DNA from: Bacteroidetes/Chlorobi group bacterium ChocPot_Mid
GTDB lineage: Bacteria > Bacteroidota > Ignavibacteria > Kapaibacteriales > UBA2268
Direction of reading: 5' to 3'
Assembly (NCBI GenBank): GCA_003731675.1
Contig: RCNQ01000102.1
Location: forward strand, 1-18,289
Length of the DNA: 18,289 nucleotides
Shown here: positions 1 to 6,705 of the stretch, in pieces
Numbering within the stretch: the first letter of the stretch is position 1
Layout: each line of letters starts with the position of its first letter
Made by a program: the position numbers and the translations under genes
Notes under the pieces: generated by a model
The model's database searches: none
What the model saw: only the letters and a program-made list of their open reading frames with translations
Told to the model about the DNA's origin: nothing

Positions 1-392
1 TGATGTGCATCGAGCAATGTTTTTATAATTTGCTTGACAAATGCGTTCAGACCAATTATCACAACGTGATTTTCGAATTTTGTTCCGCTATATCCCATTT
101 TTTTCCTTTCTCTCATATCTGTTATAAAATCTGATACTTTACCTATGACTGCACCCAGAACTGTAATACTACCAAATACAAAAATTAGTCCGATAACTTT
201 TCCTGCGGTCGAAGTTGGGACAATATCTCCATATCCTACGGTAGCCAATGTTACTATCGAGTACCAAAATGAATCCCAAAGATTATTGATTTTTCCGTTT
301 GTTGTATTTCCTTCGAAATATATGAGTAATTCCAAAAGGATTACATAGATTATCAGAAATCCAATTATCGAATATGTCCTTTTATTATTCAT
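1..392 (-). CDS. 2TM potassium channel with RCK (TrkA-N) domain, partial at the window edge
   Basis: Reading back from the ATG at 390-392 gives 130 codons before the left edge, so the C-terminus is missing. Residues about 10-26 and 62-85 are membrane helices. Between them lies a pore helix and the K+ selectivity filter TVGYGD (residues 51-56). From residue about 108 a Rossmann-like strand (NHVVIIGLNAF) starts an RCK/TrkA-N regulatory domain, the MthK-like arrangement. In the family such proteins are K+ channels gated by ligands bound to the RCK ring. The gene follows trkH by 33 bases in the same frame, so the two probably share a transcript and couple K+ uptake with a K+ channel. No clear Shine-Dalgarno is visible. 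Identity is firm; the gating ligand is unknown. Confidence 0.93.
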   Translation of the reverse strand, partial: MNNKRTYSIIGFLIIYVILLELLIYFEGNTTNGKINNLWDSFWYSIVTLATVGYGDIVPTSTAGKVIGLIFVFGSITVLGAVIGKVSDFITDMRERKKMGYSGTKFENHVVIIGLNAFVKQIIKTLLDAH

Positions 393-425
393 ATTTATTT
401 TTAAAAAGAATTTTACAAAATTAAT

Positions 426-1868
426 TTATTTTTTCCAAAATCCTGGTGCAAAAAGGACAACGAACGTATACATTTCCAACCTTCCAAAAAGCATCAGAAA
501 TGATAAAACCCATTTTCCTGCTGAATGGATATGTGCATAATTTTCAGTAGGACCAACCAAACCGATACCCGGACCAACATTATTGATTGTTGCTGCTACT
601 GCACCGAATGCTGTCGGATAGTCAAGTCCTAAAAATGCCATTATGACAACACCTAATACTGTAATTAATATATATAGGATAAAGAATCCGGATATGTTTG
701 CGATGATTTTTTTGTCAACAGTCAAAGCCCCGACTTTTACAGGAATAACTGCCTGTGGGTGCAGAAGTTTGAGTATTTCAGTATAGACAAATTTTAAAAG
801 GACATAAACTCTGATTACTTTTATTCCTCCACCAGTCGAACCAGCACAACCACCAATGAACATAAGAACAAGTAAAATCATGTGTGTCGCAATAGACCAC
901 TTCTCAAAGTCGTAAGTAACAAAACCGGTGGTTGTCATAATTGAGCTAACCTGAAAAAGCACATATCGGAATGCGTCAAAAATATTTTGATAATGATTTT
1001 TTAGGGTTTCAATCATTATTATTACAGTTGAAAGGAAGATAATTGACAAATAGAACTTAAACTCCGAATTGGATAAGACTTCTTTGAAATTTCCTTTCAG
1101 AATTCTGTAATGTAAAGCAAAATTTGAGCCGGCGGCTATCATAAAAACTATAATGACAAAGTCAATATAGGAACTGTTGTAAGCTCCCACACTGGCGTTT
1201 TTTGTCGAGAAGCCACCTGTTGCCATAGTTGCGAATGAATGACAAAGAGCGTCAAATAAATTCATACCGCCAAAAATTAATAATATCGTTTCTGTAAAAG
1301 TCATCAATATGTAAACACCCCAAAGAATTTTTGCAGTTTCGGCAATTCTCGGAGAAAGTTTGTCAACTACAGGTCCTGGAGATTCTGCTTTGAACAGTTG
1401 CATACCTCCAACACCAAGGAAAGGTAATATTGCTAAAGACAAGACAATAATGCCCATACCTCCAATCCAATGGGTCATGCTTCTCCAAAATAATAATCCA
1501 TGGGGAAGAGCTTCGATATTATTTAAGATACTTGCACCAGTAGTTGTAAAACCAGATACTGTTTCAAAGAAGGCGTCTGTATAGCTGGGGATATAGCCAG
1601 AAATTACAAAAGGCAAAGCACCAAAAGCTGCAATAATAGTCCAGCCCAGAGACACTATTGCGAAACCTTCTTTCGGTCTTAATTCTTCCTTTTTTTGCTT
1701 GTTGATTAATGTAAGTAAACCTGCTGAAAGGGTAATTGCCGCACTGATTAAAATGGCTTGGAAATCATTTTCGCCATAGTAAAATGAAAATGGCAAAGAA
1801 GTCAACATACTTAAAGACAAGAATATCAGCAACAATCCTAATATGCGTATAATTATCCTGTATCTCAT
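426..1868 (-). CDS. trkH: TrkH/KtrB family potassium uptake protein
   Basis: The 480-residue integral membrane protein has the four-repeat pore architecture of TrkH/KtrB K+ transporters. The filter segments of the successive repeats are visible as SGFTTTGAS, MATGGFSTKNAS, IMTTTGFVTYD and INNVGPGIG. The glycine-rich stretch GGCAGSTGGGIKVIR is the intramembrane gating loop of the third repeat. Length matches TrkH (about 480 residues). It would work with a cytosolic TrkA/KtrA ring, but no trkA is in the window; the adjacent channel at 1-392 carries its own RCK domain. The gene lies 51 bases downstream of the IPT/TerB gene, so a shared transcript is possible. Family assignment is firm; K+ versus Na+/K+ preference is inferred. 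Confidence 0.95.
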   Translation of the reverse strand: MRYRIIIRILGLLLIFLSLSMLTSLPFSFYYGENDFQAILISAAITLSAGLLTLINKQKKEELRPKEGFAIVSLGWTIIAAFGALPFVISGYIPSYTDAFFETVSGFTTTGASILNNIEALPHGLLFWRSMTHWIGGMGIIVLSLAILPFLGVGGMQLFKAESPGPVVDKLSPRIAETAKILWGVYILMTFTETILLIFGGMNLFDALCHSFATMATGGFSTKNASVGAYNSSYIDFVIIVFMIAAGSNFALHYRILKGNFKEVLSNSEFKFYLSIIFLSTVIIMIETLKNHYQNIFDAFRYVLFQVSSIMTTTGFVTYDFEKWSIATHMILLVLMFIGGCAGSTGGGIKVIRVYVLLKFVYTEILKLLHPQAVIPVKVGALTVDKKIIANISGFFILYILITVLGVVIMAFLGLDYPTAFGAVAATINNVGPGIGLVGPTENYAHIHSAGKWVLSFLMLFGRLEMYTFVVLFAPGFWKK

Positions 1869-1919
1869 TTTAAATTTACATTCAACAATTAATTAATAAT
1901 GAGTAAACTTTTAATAGTT

Positions 1920-3266
1920 TTACTTAAAATCTACCTCTGAACCGGGTGGTGTATTGACGATTGTAAAGAATTGCAACTCACGATATTGCTTACACATCAT
2001 CTCAGCATATTTATGTGAATAATATGTTCCGACAGTATAAGCTTCACCACCGGAAGTCTGGATTTTTTCGGCATTGGGTATTAATGTTTTTATAGTATTT
2101 TCCTGATTGGGATGTTGAGGAACAATTAATACTTTGAACTCAAAGACATCCTTATTCTGTTTGAGGTAATTTTCTATCATCGGTAAAAGCTCAGAGCTTA
2201 TCAGTGCTTCTTCCTCAGTTACCTTTTCGTCAGCTTCAATCATAGTTGTTATCATGTCTTTCAATTGAGCTACCTGTTCGTCGGGTGGCTCGTGGTAAAG
2301 ATAATCCTCAAGACTTTTCCTCAATCTGATATAGCTGTTATCCTTGCCTGCTTTTCTTTCTTTTTCTAATTTATCCCAATCGTAATCAATGTTCCATTCC
2401 TTGGCGAAAGTTTGGATAATCTCTTGTTCTTTTGGGTCAAATTCTTCGTCTATCATTGCTATTTGATGTAAAATATGAAGTATTGCTTCTGCGTTTTGTG
2501 GCTTAAACCATTTCTTTAATAAGTAATCTGCTTCTTTTCTTTCTAACTTTAATGACCTTCTGATAAGTTTCCAAAATCCTTCTTTTTTCTGTCCTTTAAC
2601 AAATATTCCTGTACCGATTAAAAATAGTATTGCTCCCTGAAAAATATAAATGGAAGTATCAATTGTGCTGTTTGGGTCATCTTGAATGAATATATAGTAT
2701 ATAACCCATAAAATACAATTGACTATATAAATGAAAAGTCCTGTTAATGATTGTGAATCTGCAACTTCTTGTTCATGTTTTCTTTTCCAGATTTTGTTTA
2801 TCTGAAGATAAATAAATATAATTGTTATGCCTAAAGATATTTTTATAAAGAATTCAATCATAGAAACGAACCAGGATTTGGCGACTTCGAAATCATGACT
2901 GTTGCTGATTCTGCTATTAATATAGATTCTTCCTTTTGTTACTCCTTCTGGTACAACAATTCTTATTTTTTCGTTGCTCCATTCAAGATAATTTTCGGCT
3001 TCTGCGTATCCGTCTTCATAAACATCATTTCCTTTGAAAACAATATAATTGGAACCTTGCTCATTGCCAAAATTCTTGCCAATAATTGATATTGTATCTC
3101 CGGGTTTATAATTCTGAGGGATTATTTTATCTATTGAAGCAATGAAATGATTACCTTCTTCATGTGCGACTTCATCTTCGGAGCAACCAGAGAAAAAAAT
3201 AATAATAGCAAATATTGTAATGTAGTTTAACGGTAATATCATATACTTCATTTTTCTTACAATCAT
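1920..3266 (-). CDS. Lipoprotein-like membrane protein with IPT/TIG, TerB-like and C-terminal SPOR-like regions
   Basis: The 448-residue product begins with a hydrophobic signal ending in FFSGCS (Cys28), a plausible lipoprotein box. Residues about 43-128 look like an IPT/TIG immunoglobulin-like domain (KIIPQNYKPGDTISIIGKNFG). Three hydrophobic segments follow at about 133-157, 175-194 and 205-224. Residues about 255-370 are helical, with two acidic motifs (MIDEEFDPKEQEII and MIEADEKVTEEEALI) like the repeated halves of TerB-type domains. The last 70 residues (GGEAYTVGTYYSHKYAEM) faintly resemble a SPOR domain. An exported Ig domain joined to a probably cytoplasmic TerB-like domain suggests an envelope stress or sensing role, which is inference. 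An alternative start is Met6 (3251). No function is assigned. Confidence 0.72.
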   Translation of the reverse strand: MIVRKMKYMILPLNYITIFAIIIFFSGCSEDEVAHEEGNHFIASIDKIIPQNYKPGDTISIIGKNFGNEQGSNYIVFKGNDVYEDGYAEAENYLEWSNEKIRIVVPEGVTKGRIYINSRISNSHDFEVAKSWFVSMIEFFIKISLGITIIFIYLQINKIWKRKHEQEVADSQSLTGLFIYIVNCILWVIYYIFIQDDPNSTIDTSIYIFQGAILFLIGTGIFVKGQKKEGFWKLIRRSLKLERKEADYLLKKWFKPQNAEAILHILHQIAMIDEEFDPKEQEIIQTFAKEWNIDYDWDKLEKERKAGKDNSYIRLRKSLEDYLYHEPPDEQVAQLKDMITTMIEADEKVTEEEALISSELLPMIENYLKQNKDVFEFKVLIVPQHPNQENTIKTLIPNAEKIQTSGGEAYTVGTYYSHKYAEMMCKQYRELQFFTIVNTPPGSEVDFK

Positions 3267-3291
3267 TTGTTCAACGTAATTTATAATTAAT

Positions 3292-3301
3292 TGTTATAAC
3301 A
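3292..3301. promoter_or_regulatory. Perfect 10-bp palindrome upstream of the lipoprotein gene
   Basis: TGTTATAACA is a perfect palindrome 25 bases upstream of the ATG at 3266, between the transposase-like gene and the lipoprotein-like gene. It resembles the TTGTTACAA and TTGTAACAA sites upstream of the transposase-like gene (4475-4570), so both may be sites for one DNA-binding protein. In AT-rich DNA a site this short can arise by chance. Confidence 0.25.
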
Positions 3302-3321
3302 TAGGATTCAAATTTTAAGCA

Positions 3322-4467
3322 TTAAAATAAACTGCACTTGTCGAGTTTCATTTCGCAACGATAATAGAAAATCGGAAGTTGTAAGCCTCGTGCTGTAATT
3401 TCAATTACAAATGTCTTCAAAAGTGGGCTGTCTTCTGATAATCTTAAAAGTTCAGGTTCATTGCCACAGGAAAAATTTTTGAATGACGTGGAACTCGGGA
3501 TTTGAGAATAGATGGATAATCTGCTGAAACCAATTTCCATCCTTGATATCATCCATCGTGCAATCCAGCCGTTGATTACCGGAGTAGGGTCGTCTTTCAA
3601 CATATGGAATTTTTCGAATCTTGCCTGAAATGCAGAAAGTAATCCGTCCACTCTATTTCTTGGTCTTTGGTCCATTCTATCTCGTAACCTGTGAATGAAA
3701 TTCTCTGGGTTAGTAAATAAGATATCCTTCAATTTTTGTTCATTGATAGATTCAAGATATTTGAGCATATTCATATTTTTTAAAGATTCATAAGCTCTTA
3801 TAGCATCATTAATGAGTTTGTTGTTAACAGCAAGTCTTGACATACAGCAGAGTAATTCGCTGTCACGGTAAGCTTTATGATAATTAATCCTGAGTGAAGA
3901 GAAAGGGAATACTGTCTGAACTGCTTCTTCGATGTATTTCGAGCCATTATACATAAAGGTAGGTACCATTATCCCTCTGCAATTCATTCTGTCGAGCAGA
4001 TGCATCCACACGTTCTCACTTTCTCTTGAACCTATCTCATAGCCAAGGACAACTGTAGAAAGTCCGTCAACAGCCATGGCAAGATACATTTTATTATTTC
4101 TCGAACCTTTACAGGCACAGGAAAATTCCCTGCCGACAAGATAAACAAGCCGTGTTTCGTGTTTACCTATACTACAATCAAGATATTCTTCCCAGCTTGG
4201 GCATCCTTCCAAAAAGTCCCTGATTTTTTGATTTATTCTCAACGGTGAGCTGTGATAGACATTGACCAAGTCTCTGTATGTTCTTCCTTGAAGATATGCC
4301 TCTACTATATCGGCTATGTCTGGTCTAATGGTCTCAACTCTTTCCAGAACCCAAGTTTTACCACATACTCTGCAACGGTAACGAGAGTTCCCGTTGGAAG
4401 TCTTTCCATGTTTGATTACCTTTGAACTTCTGCAATATATACATTGCGGATTTTTTTCAGTTGTCAT
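3322..4467 (-). CDS. Transposase-like protein with N-terminal zinc ribbon, possibly domesticated
   Basis: The 381-residue protein starts with a CxxC...CxxC zinc ribbon (Cys9, Cys12, Cys32, Cys35), then a helix-turn-helix-like stretch (about 55-88), as in IS1/MULE-type transposases. The RNase H-like core is recognisable: YLAMAVDG carries Asp134, and the segment before AVQTVFP normally reads DG followed by a Tyr. Here that segment is YNGSKY, so Asn174 stands where the second catalytic Asp is expected. The late motif usually written NxxE reads NRVDG, with Asp274 instead of Glu. By eye the triad is D-N-D. The codons were checked (3946-3948 reads AAT on the coding strand). No terminal inverted repeats or target duplication were found. 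It may therefore be an inactive transposase kept as a DNA-binding protein; a diverged active family or a decaying copy are alternatives. Confidence 0.75.
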   Translation of the reverse strand: MTTEKNPQCIYCRSSKVIKHGKTSNGNSRYRCRVCGKTWVLERVETIRPDIADIVEAYLQGRTYRDLVNVYHSSPLRINQKIRDFLEGCPSWEEYLDCSIGKHETRLVYLVGREFSCACKGSRNNKMYLAMAVDGLSTVVLGYEIGSRESENVWMHLLDRMNCRGIMVPTFMYNGSKYIEEAVQTVFPFSSLRINYHKAYRDSELLCCMSRLAVNNKLINDAIRAYESLKNMNMLKYLESINEQKLKDILFTNPENFIHRLRDRMDQRPRNRVDGLLSAFQARFEKFHMLKDDPTPVINGWIARWMISRMEIGFSRLSIYSQIPSSTSFKNFSCGNEPELLRLSEDSPLLKTFVIEITARGLQLPIFYYRCEMKLDKCSLF

Positions 4468-4474
4468 AACTAAC

Positions 4475-4570
4475 TTGTAACAAATTTATTAATAATTTAC
4501 TTAGCCAATACAACACAATTGTTACAACAAACACAAGTATTTTTTTGTGTACAATATGTTGTAATTGTAA
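4475..4570. promoter_or_regulatory. Cluster of TTGTTACAA-type sites and an imperfect hairpin upstream of the transposase-like gene
   Basis: TTGTAACAA (4475-4483) and its reverse complement TTGTTACAA (4519-4527) lie upstream of the ATG at 4467, with TTGTAATTGTAA further out (4559-4570). TTACAACA (4522-4529) pairs with TGTTGTAA (4557-4564), and ACACAA (4531-4536) pairs with TTGTGT (4545-4550) around the loop GTATTTTT. This could be an operator array for the 3322-4467 product or another regulator. It could also be an RNA hairpin behind the response regulator gene that ends at 4666. Confidence 0.4.
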
Positions 4571-4665
4571 TTTACATTAAATCTTTGAAAAATTCAAGAA
4601 AAAAATTAAATTGACTAAAAATTAATTATTTCTGTGAAGTAGAGTAGAATAAGTTGATGTTATTC

Positions 4666-5448
4666 CTACAATCCGAGAATTTTTATGTCTTCTTTGAAAT
4701 TTGTTGCATCTAATCTGATAAGCCAACCTTTACCGTAAGGGTCTTCAAGATAGAAGTCAGGATTTTTTATTAGTTGTTCATTTACAGCAATTACAATTCC
4801 ACTAAGTGGTGATAGCAGACTTTCACTTCTTAGGTCTGAAGAAAATATTTGGAAATATACGCTTCCTTGTCTTAATTCATCTCCGACATTTGGTAAATAT
4901 ACATTTTGAATTTTACCAAAGTTGTAAAGGAATGGTCTTTCTACACCAATAAGCACACTGCCATCTTCATCTTTCATAAACCAGGAATGTTCACCAATAC
5001 CTTTAAATCCACCTGTCCATTGAGGTTTTTCCATTAGTTTTCCTTGGGATTTATCACTTGTCAATCTTGCCGCAAGAGTAAGTTCAGAGGCTCTTTTTAT
5101 AACCTTAGTTAATTCCTCTCTTGTGAATGGTTTCGCCAGGTAATCAAATGCTCCAAATTGCTGTGCTTGTATTGCTGTGTTTATTGTAGCGTATCCAGTT
5201 ATCATAATGGCGATTATAAATTTATTTTTTTGTTGTATCAATTTTAAAAATTCCAGACCATCAATTTCAGGCATCATTAAATCGGTTAATACAATGTCTA
5301 TTGGATTATTATCAATAGTTTTCAAGGCATTTTCAACATTTAATGCGGTATATATTTCATAGTTGCTTTCGTTTTTCATTAGTTTACGGATACTATCCAA
5401 AACAATCTGTTCGTCATCAACTATCAGTATCTTTATTTTATCGTTCAT
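4666..5448 (-). CDS. Response regulator: REC domain fused to a GcvH-like (lipoyl-less) domain
   Basis: Residues 1-120 are a canonical receiver domain: acidic pair Asp11/Asp12, phosphoacceptor Asp56 in TDLMMPEIDG, Thr84 in ITGYAT and Lys106 in AKPF. After a linker, residues about 145-250 match the glycine cleavage H-protein fold, most clearly at SPLSGIVIAVNE (213-224) and LEDPYGKGWLIRL (234-246). In GcvH the lipoylated lysine lies eight residues before the Pro of PVSG; here that position is Leu206, so the domain should not carry lipoate. There is no DNA-binding domain, so output is probably by protein contact. A GGAAAG sequence precedes the ATG. No histidine kinase is adjacent. Domains are firm; the output role is unknown. 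Confidence 0.9.
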   Translation of the reverse strand: MNDKIKILIVDDEQIVLDSIRKLMKNESNYEIYTALNVENALKTIDNNPIDIVLTDLMMPEIDGLEFLKLIQQKNKFIIAIMITGYATINTAIQAQQFGAFDYLAKPFTREELTKVIKRASELTLAARLTSDKSQGKLMEKPQWTGGFKGIGEHSWFMKDEDGSVLIGVERPFLYNFGKIQNVYLPNVGDELRQGSVYFQIFSSDLRSESLLSPLSGIVIAVNEQLIKNPDFYLEDPYGKGWLIRLDATNFKEDIKILGL

Positions 5449-5517
5449 TTACTTTCCAAAATTTTTTTTATAATTTAAAAACTTAAAATTACAAAAATTT
5501 TTAATTCGTTTCTTTAA

Positions 5518-6081
5518 TTAAAAAGTAAAACCTATTCCGCAACCCAATCCAATTTTAGTTAATCTGTCTAATACCGGGTAAGCAGGTAAACCTGTTTCGG
5601 TTATTACCTTATGGTCTTCAAAGAATTTATATCCTAATTCCAATGAGAATAAAAATCTTTTATAATGGTATTCGTAACCCAAACCCACACCGATATTAAA
5701 TGAATTATTAACAATTGTTTTGCTGTTTTCTGATGACTTGTCAGATTCATCATCATAGTAATAGTAAGCACCTGCCATTAAATACCAGCGATTACTTTGG
5801 CTCTTGAACATATTCCGTTGTAACTCAAGCCCAATGTCGTAATTAAAATTTTTATATTCATTTTGTTCGTCCTTGTTTACGTAATAATAAATCAAACCCA
5901 TTGATTGAATTTGAAATTCCTTGTTAATTCTTCTGTTATAATAGAAACCATAACCGGAAATATTAGAGGCTTTCATTCCGAAGGCATTCAGAAATTCAGA
6001 AAAATTCTTTTCCTCTGAATTTGAAGAAGAAACGAATATGAATAATAAAATTAAAATTATATATTGTTTTTTAAAATCCAA
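5518..6081 (-). CDS. Outer-membrane beta-barrel protein, second of a tandem pair
   Basis: The 187-residue product has a signal peptide (KKQYIILILLFIFVSSSNS), alternating aromatic/polar strands typical of a small beta-barrel, and ends in Phe (IGFTF), the usual BAM recognition signal. It shares NISGYGFYYNRR, FNIGVGLGYEY and ELGYKF with matching places in the 6071-6685 product, so the two are paralogues. There is no ATG near the signal peptide; the start is a TTG (6079-6081) inside the last codons of the upstream gene, giving an 11-base overlap and probable translational coupling. Function is not known; small barrels of this sort are often annotated as porin-family or outer-membrane proteins. 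Confidence 0.8.
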   Translation of the reverse strand: MDFKKQYIILILLFIFVSSSNSEEKNFSEFLNAFGMKASNISGYGFYYNRRINKEFQIQSMGLIYYYVNKDEQNEYKNFNYDIGLELQRNMFKSQSNRWYLMAGAYYYYDDESDKSSENSKTIVNNSFNIGVGLGYEYHYKRFLFSLELGYKFFEDHKVITETGLPAYPVLDRLTKIGLGCGIGFTF

Positions 6082-6685
6082 AATCTATTCCAGCTCCTAA
6101 ACCTACATTAGTTCCTTCATCTAAACCCGGGCTATTGTTACTGACTTTATCAGTATGGTCGAATTTATAGCCAAAGTTAAGGTTAAATGAAAATCTTTTA
6201 TCAAGAAAGACTCTCATTCCAATTCCAACACCTATCGAAAAATTTTTATTGGATGTTTCCTCGCCATAATAAAGACTACTATTTTTCTGAGTATCATCTG
6301 AGTAATATGTACCAATTAAACCATAAATGCAGGTTGTCGATGTTTTAATAAAATCTCTTTTTAATTCTACTCCGAAATCCATCAAAACATCTTTGTTCTC
6401 ATCTGTAATAACTCTTTTCGACATATCCTCCCATCGTTTACTTTGTCTGTAATGAGCAAGCCCGCAAATCAAGAACTCATAAGATTCTGAAAAACGATGA
6501 GCAAAGCTTAATCCGTAACCTGAAATATTTGAGTACCTGACACCGACAAGATTATCATAGATGTTAACTATGTTTTCTCGTTTTTCAAAAAATACCTCAG
6601 CAGAGTCATCACTGAATAAATCGTCGCTATAAGCGAGAGAAGAACTAATTGCCATCAGGGCAAGAAACGTAATTAATAATTTCAT
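6071..6685 (-). CDS. Outer-membrane beta-barrel protein, first of a tandem pair
   Basis: The 204-residue product begins with a clean signal peptide (MKLLITFLALMAISSSLAYS) and ends in a barrel-type C-terminus (IDFGF). It has NISGYGLSFAHRF near the N-terminus and FSIGVGIGMRV then FNLNFGYKF near the end, the same framework as the downstream paralogue. A GAGGT sequence lies just upstream of the ATG at 6685 and supports that start. It sits 20 bases downstream of the M14 carboxypeptidase gene, so the three could be one transcript. No substrate or partner can be assigned. Confidence 0.8.
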   Translation of the reverse strand: MKLLITFLALMAISSSLAYSDDLFSDDSAEVFFEKRENIVNIYDNLVGVRYSNISGYGLSFAHRFSESYEFLICGLAHYRQSKRWEDMSKRVITDENKDVLMDFGVELKRDFIKTSTTCIYGLIGTYYSDDTQKNSSLYYGEETSNKNFSIGVGIGMRVFLDKRFSFNLNFGYKFDHTDKVSNNSPGLDEGTNVGLGAGIDFGF

Positions 6686-6705
6686 ATATACCTCATCTTA
6701 ATAAA

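Noticed and set aside
3291..4527. TTGTTATAACA and TTGTTACAA as terminal inverted repeats of an insertion sequence
   Set aside because: The match breaks down after about six bases in the inverted orientation and no target duplication is seen; operator-like sites fit better.
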